DNA from: Candidatus Dadabacteria bacterium
GTDB taxonomy: Bacteria > J088
NCBI GenBank assembly: GCA_003695505.1
Contig: RFIY01000219.1
Location: forward strand, 1-18,547
Direction of reading: 5' to 3'
Length of the DNA stretch: 18,547 nt
In this document: positions 9,143-18,000 of the stretch, in pieces
Numbering within the stretch: the first letter of the stretch is position 1
Layout of the letters: each line of letters starts with the position of its first letter
The notes under the pieces: model-generated
Seen by the model: the letters and a program-made list of their open reading frames with translations, nothing else
What the model was told of the DNA's origin: nothing
Database searches by the model: none
Translations under genes and position numbers: made by a program

Positions 9143-9156
9143 TTGACCGGGATCAA
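9143..9156 (-). promoter_or_regulatory. FNR/DNR-family binding site (TTGATCCCGGTCAA)
   Basis: The 14-bp site reads TTGAT-N4-GTCAA on the minus strand, one mismatch from the perfect TTGAT-N4-ATCAA consensus shared by FNR and DNR/NnrR-type regulators. Its centre, between 9149 and 9150, is 41.5 bp upstream of the start site implied by the -10 hexamer at 9115-9120. That is the class II activator position. It controls the porin-FeS-NrfD-Mo operon and implies activation when oxygen is low, or by nitrogen oxides if a DNR-type protein binds. Confidence 0.75.
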
Positions 9157-9376
9157 CGATTGAGTACGGCTCAGAAATGAACGCAACTCAGGAAACTGCG
9201 CCAGGCGAGACGCACTTTGCCGCTCGATCGGGACAGGACGAGGCCCGTCAGCGTGATGAGGATACCGGGTGCACCGACATGCAACACGAGCCACCTGACG
9301 CCGCCCGCAAGCGGTATCAGATGGCTCGTTCTGGACAGTGCTTGTTCAGCGCCTGCCGCCGGCGCGTAGGCCCTGA
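9157..9376. other. Gap upstream of the reductase promoter, no secure gene
   Basis: Between the lipoprotein stop and the FNR-type box there is no recognised RNA, repeat or convincing gene. A short stem (GCGCC at 9349-9353 with GGCGC at 9361-9365, 7-base loop) follows the lipoprotein stop on the minus strand but has no T-run, so it is at best a weak terminator. A small minus-strand frame (9171 to about 9392) encodes one hydrophobic segment but lacks an ATG and a ribosome binding site, and was not called. Confidence 0.5.
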
Positions 9377-11764
9377 CTAATTCGCGACGCACCCCGTCTG
9401 CGAGCAAGTTCCATTATAAAAACTGCTATCCAGGACGAAGGATGTGCCGGCAGATCCAACCTGATCCGGCGCGTTATCGGTGAACTGGGTATCGACAATC
9501 GTAATTTGCGCACCGGCCGCGTCGACTTCAATGCCGCCGCCACGCGGAGCCGTGTTGTTCGAAATAACCGAATTTCGAATCGTGGCTGTGCCGCCTATGT
9601 TCAGGCCGCCGCCCTCCGACGTAGCCGTGTTGTTATCGATGGCGCTGTTTTCGATGGTGAGGTTGTTGGTCGACTTGATTCCCGCGCCGCTGATGCCATG
9701 ATTGCCGGTAACCGTCGAATTGCGAAGCGTAAGCACGCTTGCACCGGTGGCCACGATACCGCCGCCGTCCGCGCCGCCGCGCAGCAGGCAGTTGTTGATG
9801 TCAATCGTGCCGCCCTGCGCAAAAACGAGAGCCTGTGCATCCGGGCCGGTCAATGTATCGAGGATACAGTTCGACAGTTCCACGGTAACATTGGGATCTG
9901 CAGACATCTGAACGGCTGACTGTTGTGCTTTAGATATTGTAACGTTGCTGACCTGATAAGTGGTTCCGTTTGCAAGGATTCCGTTGGCAAACGATGACGC
10001 GTCGATGATCGTCTGGTCAGGTCCCTGTCCATTGACAACGACCGGCCACGCGGCCGTGGTCGGCCCCCCACCGATCTGAAAAGCATAAGTTCCCTTGCAG
10101 AGTCTCAGCTCGACCACGTCAGGACTTCCGTTGTAGTATCCATCGGCAGCTAGCTTGTCTTCGACCGACTTCCACTTCCCATCGACCGTAATCTCAAAGG
10201 CCCGGCCGTCCGGACATAACGGTTCGGCGTCATCATCCGGCGTATTGGCATTTTCAACCATCGTGATCTTGACATTCGTCGTCTCCTCGCTGACGCCATT
10301 TGAAAACACATATGTAAATAGATCGGTAAAGGCTCCGGACTCCGGCGTATAGAGAAGTGCTTTACCATTGGGATGCCGAGCTACTGTCCCGTGCTGGGCC
10401 TGGACGAAATCGGCGATTTTGCGCGACTCCAGCGGCTCGGCGTAGTCGTTTTCGAGTACGGGCAACACATACGGTTTGATTTGTGACGGGTCCGCGTCCC
10501 AACTCTGCGTGAGCGTATAAGCATCATCGATCGAGTAAAAGGTTGGTCCAAATGGATCCGCGGCGAGCCGGGCCTGCTTCAGCAGAATACGAGAGCCCAC
10601 GGACACCGAATCGATCGCGCCATCGGGGGTAGACGCGGCATCCGCAAACGTCGTCATGACGGGCAGTGCCGCGCAAATCTCAGTCAAAAACGCACAGACC
10701 ATGCCGACATTATCCGAGTCGCAGTCGGGCGTTCGCTCGGGAAAATCCTGCACGCACTTTGCCGTAACGCGATCTTCTACACTCCAGGTCATCACATCAC
10801 GTTCCGGATCGATGCCCGCACAGGTGCAGTCCTTTGCCAGTTCGTTGAGCTGCTCTACGACCGGCGGCAAGGGAATCACGGCAGACATCATTCCGCTTGG
10901 AATCGAGCTGAGGCTGGACTGTTGCGGCGCGAAACCGACAGATGGCCGGGATTCGACTCCATCACTGTCACTTGCAACAGGCACTTCCATGCGTACATTG
11001 ACCAGATTCAGCCTCAGTTTGGTCACCTGGTCAATCTCCAGACCAAGCTCAAAACTGCCACCTTCCACCCGCAACATGCCGTCTTCGATCGCGGCGCGAT
11101 TCATCTGGTTGGCCGCACCAGCGGCGCCGGCTCCGGTGCGCTGAAGTTGAACCTCATTCTGCGCAGCCTCCTCGGCGCTGACCTCGCCGTCGCGATCCAT
11201 GTCCAACAGCGCCGGCCAGGCGGATATCTTGACGGCGCCGCAGCCGTCGGCAGGTTTTTCCCGGAATTCAAATGCCGGCAGCCCGAAACCACTGTCAATC
11301 GAATCTTGCAAAACATCTGATGGCGTTGCTTCAAACGCGCTGTTAAAGCGATCCGGAGCTACGGTCGTCTGGATCGCGGTCAACAGTGCGTCGAGATTAT
11401 TGTCCATCTCCCCATCGCCGTCAACGTCGTGGCAACAGGGTTCACCAGTATCCGCCGGTAGTTTCAATTCGGCGAGCGTACTAACATTGTCCGCCGGTTT
11501 GTAGTCGGACAGCGATTCGACCGGCACACATTGCCCGACCTTGCACTGTGCGTCGCCCTTGCAATCGTCATCCGTCACGCACTGTATCTCGGCCGGCGGA
11601 CATTTGGAATTTTCGTCCCAGAATGAATAGGGCAAGCCAAGCGCCGCCGCTGCCTCTGCCTGTGTCTCCGGCAGGTCGATTTTTTTCTTGCCGCTGCAGG
11701 CGCAACATGCGGCAACGATGCACCAAAGCGCGACAGCCCGCGCAAAGCCATGAATTCTGAACAC
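9377..11764 (-). CDS. Multidomain surface lipoprotein with Ca-loop motifs, cadherin-like and beta-helix domains
   Basis: Exported 795-residue lipoprotein of unknown function. The start is GTG 11764 with AAGGGG upstream; no in-frame ATG gives an equally complete signal. The lipobox is V17-A18-A19-C20. A Cys-rich segment (residues 55-79, with the pattern CVTDDDCKG...CKVGQCV) resembles motifs frequent in myxobacterial lipoproteins. Two EF-hand-like or dockerin-like loops occur at DVDGDGEMDNN (113-123) and DMDRDGEVSAEE (188-199). Residues about 431-505 fit a cadherin-like/Big-type domain (PVLENDY, then GTV, then LLYTPESGAFTDLFTYVFS). Residues about 518-770 form short Asn/Gly/Ser repeats (for example NNTATSEGGG and SNNTAPRGGG) that look like a right-handed parallel beta-helix, as in polymorphic membrane proteins and pectin lyase folds. 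A role in adhesion or carbohydrate contact is only a guess. It reads in the same direction as the reductase operon but is separated by 301 bp and the FNR-type promoter. Confidence 0.85.
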   Translation of the reverse strand: MFRIHGFARAVALWCIVAACCACSGKKKIDLPETQAEAAAALGLPYSFWDENSKCPPAEIQCVTDDDCKGDAQCKVGQCVPVESLSDYKPADNVSTLAELKLPADTGEPCCHDVDGDGEMDNNLDALLTAIQTTVAPDRFNSAFEATPSDVLQDSIDSGFGLPAFEFREKPADGCGAVKISAWPALLDMDRDGEVSAEEAAQNEVQLQRTGAGAAGAANQMNRAAIEDGMLRVEGGSFELGLEIDQVTKLRLNLVNVRMEVPVASDSDGVESRPSVGFAPQQSSLSSIPSGMMSAVIPLPPVVEQLNELAKDCTCAGIDPERDVMTWSVEDRVTAKCVQDFPERTPDCDSDNVGMVCAFLTEICAALPVMTTFADAASTPDGAIDSVSVGSRILLKQARLAADPFGPTFYSIDDAYTLTQSWDADPSQIKPYVLPVLENDYAEPLESRKIADFVQAQHGTVARHPNGKALLYTPESGAFTDLFTYVFSNGVSEETTNVKITMVENANTPDDDAEPLCPDGRAFEITVDGKWKSVEDKLAADGYYNGSPDVVELRLCKGTYAFQIGGGPTTAAWPVVVNGQGPDQTIIDASSFANGILANGTTYQVSNVTISKAQQSAVQMSADPNVTVELSNCILDTLTGPDAQALVFAQGGTIDINNCLLRGGADGGGIVATGASVLTLRNSTVTGNHGISGAGIKSTNNLTIENSAIDNNTATSEGGGLNIGGTATIRNSVISNNTAPRGGGIEVDAAGAQITIVDTQFTDNAPDQVGSAGTSFVLDSSFYNGTCSQTGCVAN

Positions 11765-11799
11765 CGATGGAACCCCTTGGACCTGGACCTCACATGCCT

Positions 11800-11805
11800 A
11801 TTTAA
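11800..11805 (-). promoter_or_regulatory. Weak candidate -10 of the lipoprotein gene
   Basis: TTAAAT on the minus strand matches TATAAT at 4 of 6 positions and lies 36 bp before the GTG start. No good -35 is found at 16-18 bp upstream. It is the best AT-rich element on that strand in the divergent gap, which is otherwise GC-rich. Confidence 0.3.
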
Positions 11806-11817
11806 AACAGCGTCTCC

Positions 11818-11846
11818 TTGACAGGAATGCGCACGCCGGATATACT
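11818..11846 (+). promoter_or_regulatory. Near-consensus sigma-70 promoter of the giant secreted-protein gene
   Basis: TTGACA (11818-11823) is followed by a 17-bp spacer and TATACT (11841-11846): 6 of 6 and 5 of 6 matches with the optimal spacing. The implied start site is near 11853, so the transcript has a leader of about 159 nt before the ATG at 12012. It is the strongest promoter in the window by inspection and points to high constitutive transcription, unless the leader limits it. Confidence 0.8.
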
Positions 11847-11852
11847 AGCACA

Positions 11853-12011
11853 GCGCCCACGCGCCTGTAAAGTTAGGCGTCGCACGGGCTATGGATCTGG
11901 GCCATGGCCCTTCTCCACGGAGGGCGGTCGCCCGATTTCATAACGCTGTATGTCATCAGGCCATTACCAAATGTTACATACTTTCTTCGTTTTTGTCCGG
12001 GAGTTATTGTG
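11853..12011 (+). other. Long structured 5' leader of the giant secreted-protein gene
   Basis: The transcript would begin with a hairpin CGCCT-N8-AGGCG (11862-11866 with 11875-11879). Further stems are possible: the palindrome GGGCCATGGCCC (11899-11910), GGGC-GGTC-GCCC (11922-11933), and a longer pairing of CGGGC (11885-11889) with GCCCG (11930-11934) that would enclose the palindrome. ATGG (11891-11894) can also pair with CCAT (11902-11905), so alternative folds exist. No known riboswitch signature was recognised. The last 70 bases, AT-richer, carry the ribosome binding site GGGAG 8 bases before the ATG. No terminator-like T-run follows the stems. Confidence 0.4.
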
Positions 12012-15000
12012 ATGATCAACAGAGCGTTCGCGTGGGCGACCCGTACCCTTCGCTTGCGGCGTGTCGTAGTATTGATGGCTACGATAACTGCGCTCATTTA
12101 CGCCAATGCCCGCAACGATGTTCCGGTCGGGATCACCACCTCCCACCCCGCCGCGCAGCGCCCTGTGGCCGTTGATATCGATGGCGACCTGGATCTGGAT
12201 GTTGTCGCAGGCTCCACAGGGAGTTCGCTGATCAGAGTTTATCGATCCAGCAACTTCGGCGCTGCCTTCGCGCCACAAACGGTCACAAACACGGGATTTG
12301 CCAGCCCACGTCCCGTGGCAGCCGGCGACATCGATGGCGATGGCGATGCCGACCTCGTCGCGATCGCCGGCGGAACGCAAACATTGGCCTGGTTTGAGAA
12401 TGCGCAAACCGACGGGACGGTATGGACACTGCACACCATTACCGCACCGGTTCCCGCGAGTTCACAGGTGTTGTTGATCGACGTCGATCGCGACGGCGGC
12501 CTCGATGTGGTCGCGAGCGGTGATGTCACGGAAAGTGTGCTGTGGTGGCGCAATCTGGACCGGGTCGGTGGAAGCTGGAGCGCCGCCGTTACGATAGCAT
12601 CCGGTGTTTCTGGTGAGATGTCGCTGGCAGCCGCCGATTTCGACCGCGACGGGGACACCGATATTGCCGTTGCGGACGCAGTCGGTGGGAGCATTTTCTG
12701 GGCGGAAAATTCGAGTCCCACCCTGCCAAACTGGACACAGTTCGTCATTGCCTCCGGCGCCAGTACGCCCAAATATTTGCGCGCCGCGGATATGAACCGG
12801 GATGGCTCGCCCGATCTGGTCGCATTTCGGTTGGGTGTCAATCAGATTTCGTGGTGGCGCAACGACGGAGCGGGGGGCTTTCCGTCGGGCGCACTGGGCG
12901 TCACGAACGGCGTGTTCGGCACATCGGACCTCGCGGTCGGCGATGTCAACGATGACGGCGTTCCCGATGTGCTGGCGGCAGTAGGCAGTTTCAACCAGCT
13001 ATTGATGCTGTCGCGTGCCTCGACGTCCGATGTGATCTGGTCCGCGACGGTCGTGACCGGCACGTTGACGCCTCCCGGTTTTGTGCTGGCAGCGGATATC
13101 GCCTATAACGGCGTTGACGACATGGTAGCCGCGTCAGAGGCCGACGGGACAATCTCGTGGTGGCGAGGGTCGCGAACCGCCGGAAAACCATTCTTCTCAG
13201 CCAGTCGCGACAATATCTCGACGACGTTCGCGATCGCGGACTTTCGCGATATGGATGGCGATGGACGTACGGAGATTGCCGTCAATGGTCCGGCAAACAG
13301 CGGACGCGACTACTACGAACTTGATGACGCTGGGCTGTACCAATACGCGTATTCCCTCGGCTATCTGACGCCTGGCCATGACCCGGCCTATGCCGACCTG
13401 GACGGCGACGGCGATCTGGACGGTTTTCTGCATACGGAAATCGGCGCCGCGATTTCCATAAACAACGGTGACGGGACATATACGTCTGTTAACATCGCAT
13501 CAGCCAGTTTCAATGCCTCGCTGGTTGACCGGCTGATGGAAGCACGCGATTTTGATCGCGACGGCGATCTGGACATCCTCGCATTCAATTACAGTACAAA
13601 CAAGGTCAACTATTTCAGCAACGTCTCCGGTGATGCATCGTCGTGGACGCTCGTCGAAATACCGCACACCGACACGCTGGGCCGCGACTTCGCCCTGTCG
13701 GACGTCGACCGCGACGGAGATCTGGATTATTGGAACGTGAAGGAACGCGTCGCAGGCGTGATCACGCAGGAGGCCTTTACCTGGTACGAAAATCCGGGGT
13801 CCACCGCCGTCTGGGCCGAGCACGTCGGCACGCCGATGCAGATCGACAGCTTTACCGGCCGCTTCGGCGATCTCGATCTGGACGGCGACATGGACTTCGC
13901 CGGCCTCGATCCGGATCCTAACCTGGGCTGCTGCAACCCGATCTTGTGGTGGCAGAACACCGATGGCTTTTTCTCGACCCCTGTCACGGCACTCGTCGGC
14001 TCGCAAGCGGATGGCTGGACCGGCACGCCGAGCAATATTGTCGTCCGCGATATCGATGGCGATCGCGCCCCGGACATCCTGTTTGTCGCCGAATACCAGG
14101 GGCCTAAGCGGCTCATGTGGTACCAGAATCGGTTACGCCAGGGCGAAGGCTGGAAATTTGGACTGGTCAGCGATCCATTTCCGTTTACAGTATTTTCTGT
14201 CGACATCCGGGATTTCGGCGATGTCGACGGAGATGGTGACCTTGATCTTGTCCTGGATCTGATGACGGGTGATTATTCGCTTTACCTCAATCAGCTATCG
14301 CTACTGACGCTAACGGCATCCGCGCTGTCGCCTCCGGTGTTGGGCGATTTCCCCAACAGCACCGAACACCACATGCTTCCGGTTTTCAGGATCACACTGA
14401 CGCACAATGGTGAGGCCGGCGACCCCAGCGTCAAGCTGTATTCGCTTGGTTTCAAGCTCGCCGATACAAGCGGCACAGATATCCTCTCTAACTTTCTGAG
14501 CACGTACCGGGTAGATGGACTCGAAGTGTATCGTGATACGGGAGACGACCAGTTCCCGCAGTTTATGACGGAAGAAGTCGGCGGGATGTTTTACGGCGGG
14601 CCGATTTCTGATAGCTTTCTGGGGTCCGTCACGTTCGAATCCTCCACCCCGGATGCCGACAATTTTTTTGTCGTCAATCTGAACGGCGGTGTAACCGTTC
14701 CGTACGGCAGTCCGGTAACCCTGTTTGCGGTTGTCCGCAGCGGTGGCGCGTTTGCACAGCCTCTCGGCACAGATTTCAATGTCGTCTTTAATCCGGCCAA
14801 AGCGAACGCCATTCGTACGGACACCGGCAAGACAATCGCAGCCGCCGGGCCGAGTATTCAACAGATGGTGTTTCACCGATCCGTCCCGATCCTCAATAAC
14901 AGCGCTTCTGCAACAGGCTATCGCGGCGCCGGGCCACACTTGTTGACGTTCAGTTCGGCAATCGTCAGTTCCGCAGCGGGCGACAATTCCACGTCCACCG

Positions 15001-18000
15001 AGCCGGATCAGTTGACGCTGATCTCTGCGCCTGCGGGCATTACAGTCACGAACATCAACGCGAATGCCGCCGGGGACATCACGGCGACCGTCGAGATTCC
15101 ACCGACAACTCCACTTGGCCCACTGAAGTTGTGGTTTGAGGTCGTCGACTACTACGGCTTTGGTTATAAAGGCGTCACCGATTTTGTGCAGATCAATGTA
15201 CAGGATCCGCCGCCGCCCACAATCTCTGCAGGCGGCACGTTTGATATCAGGATCGGCTTTCCGCAGTCAGAGACGCTCGCAACCGTAAGCCACCCGACCG
15301 TGCCCGTGACCTCGCTCACCGTGAACGCGGTGACCGTACCAACATCCGTCTCTCTGCTCGGGCTGGCAAATAATTCCGGAAACATCACCGCCACGGTGTC
15401 TGTGGATCTGAGTGCTCCACTTGGCAATACCACGGTCGTCCTTGAGGTCGTCGCACCCGACGGACAAAAGGCCTATGATAGTTTCACGATCAATGTCCAG
15501 TATGACTATGCAACGATCACGAGTCTCGGCGACATTTCGATCGCCTGGAACTCAGAGAAACCGGCGTTGTCAATTGCGACAGTATCCCACCCCGTGGAAA
15601 ACGACGGCGACCTGCTTGTCGAGCTGGTTACGGCGACGACAGGCTTGCTCGTCGATCACATCACAAATAATGCAGGGACGGTTACGGCCGACATTTCAGC
15701 GAGTCTGATGTCATTGCCCGGGAGCAATTCATTACACATTCGGGTGATCGACGCCAAGGGTCGAGATAGCAATCTGATCATCCCGGTCCAGATCACGAAC
15801 AGCTCCCCGGTTTTCAACAACGTCACGTCTGCAGCCGTTGTATATTTTGCGGATCCGGCAACACATACGATTTTTGCCGTAACCGATGGGGAAGAGTCCT
15901 CATCGACGCTGCTTGTGACCGCTGTCTCCGTCCCCGCCGGAATCTCTGTTACAGGGATCACTAACGACAGCGGTACCGTATCCGCGTACTTCAGCGCCAC
16001 GGCGCCGGCAACGTATGGCGACTACAGCGTCATTTTCGCGGCCACGGACAGTGTCGCCGGCACGTCTCAGATATCCGTAACGGTGTCCGTGATGAACAGC
16101 CCGCCTGATTTTGCCGCCAACGCGGGGATCGATATTGCTTACAAGGCACCGGCTGCCAGTGTTACATTGGGCACGGTATCGGACATTCAAGACCCTGCCG
16201 CCGCACTGGTCGTATCTCTGGTTACCGCATCCGCAGGCTTGTCTGTGACGGGAATCTCGCAGACCGCAGGACTGGCTGCAGCGTGGATCTCAGCACCGAC
16301 GTCCGGATTCGGCAGTTTCCCGGTCACATTCCGCGTAACCGATACTCAGGGCGCCGACACCATCCGCAGCATCGTCGTGAATGTCGTCAACACGCCACCG
16401 GCGACCGCGCCGACCGCGCCGGTATCTGTTGTTCGCAACGGCACCGCGAAGCTGTTCGACCTGGCATCGGCTACGGACACCCAGGATCCGGCCAGTGCGC
16501 TGCTGTTTTCCGCCGTAACCGTACCTGCCGGTATGAGCGTTACAGGGACCAGCAATACAAATGGCTTGTTCCGCGGCTACCTTGCCAGCGATTTGACGTT
16601 GCCGCCTGGCCCCTATCAGATCATTGTGCGCGTGGTCGATACCCAGGGCGCGGCTTCGTACAGCGCGCTGGACGTAACACTTGTCAACACGCCTCCGTCG
16701 TTTGTCCCCGCGCCGACGGTTTCGATCATACACAACGGTCCGGCCAAATATGTCACCCTGGCAACGGTTTCAGATATCCAAAGCGCTGCATCCAGCCTGT
16801 CCGTCTCGGTTGTGACTGCGCCGGTCGGCCTGCATATCGAGGGTATCACGAATTTTTCCGGCGTCATCTCGGCGACCGTCTCGACGACACTCGCCACTAC
16901 ACCCGGCTCCAAACTGTACACACTTCGCATCGATGACCCGGACGGGTTATCGACGTACGCCGCGGGTCTTAGTATCCAGGCGATTGACACGCCCCCGACC
17001 ATCACACCGGTCCCGGATCCGACGTTGACGTTGTTTCTGTTCGGCCCCAGGGCAACGGCCGCGGTCGGCGACCTGTTTGATTACCAGGATGCCCCGGCTG
17101 CCCTGACTGTGTCCATACCGGCATTCCCGTCTGATCTTGCAGATATCGGCTTTTCCCAAGTTGGCACAACGTTAATGTTTGAAGCACGAACGAGCAGTTC
17201 GGCGACCTTCCGATCTTTCTCCGTGCCGGTGATTGTTACCGATACCTTTGGCAACGCAACCAGTCAGGACGTCACTGTAGAGATCGTCAACTCTCCGCCG
17301 GCCGTTACTTTGCCGTCATTACAGACGATTGTCTCCGGCACGCCGGCGTGGCTGTATTTGGGTAAAGTCTCGGATTACCAGACGCCGCCTCAGGGGCTGA
17401 CGTTTTCCATTGCCAGCCATCCAGAGGAACTCCAGATTCTTGAAACAGAAATATCAGCATCCGGCGACTACCGCATTCAGGTGTTACCGGACAAGGCACT
17501 GTTTGGCGGCGCCGTCATCAAATGGCAAGTGCAGGATCCCGATGGTGCCAGCCTGAATTTTGCCGTGCCGATCGAAATCGTCAAACCACCGGTCGCCGAG
17601 CAGGTCTGCACCGGCACGGCGTGCCTGACGGCCTTTAACGTGCGGAATGTAGTCAAGGGTGTTGCACTGGGAACCACGAAGTTTTCGGTTGGGGAGGTCG
17701 ATCCGTCATATGACCAAATCGAAATTGCGGCTCTGGATCCCGGGCTCCAGGTTGGGGACGTAACGACGGTTCTGGATGAGACGCGGAATGTGTCCGTCAT
17801 TCGTGCGGAACTCGCCACCACGGCGGAAGAGGTCGGACGATCTTTTCGCTTTGTCATAAACGCCATTCGCGATGGCGACGTGGGCAACCAACTTGTAGCA
17901 GTCGGTACGGTTGTGGCCGACTGGTCAACACCGTCTCTCGATCTATACCATGACGAGCCCCTGTTTGTTGGCGACCTGACGCCCAGGCGCGATGTCCGTC

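Noticed and set aside
9349-9365. Hairpin after the lipoprotein stop as an intrinsic terminator
   Set aside because: The stem is only 5 bp and no T-run follows it on the minus strand.
9171-9392. Small minus-strand frame with one hydrophobic segment
   Set aside because: It has only GTG or TTG starts, no ribosome binding site, overlaps the lipoprotein 3' end and resembles no known protein. It may still be a short membrane peptide, but support is too thin.
11853-11940. Cyclic-di-GMP (GEMM) riboswitch in the leader of the giant gene
   Set aside because: The conserved GEMM core (a CGCAAAGCC-like motif and the tetraloop-receptor helix) is not present.
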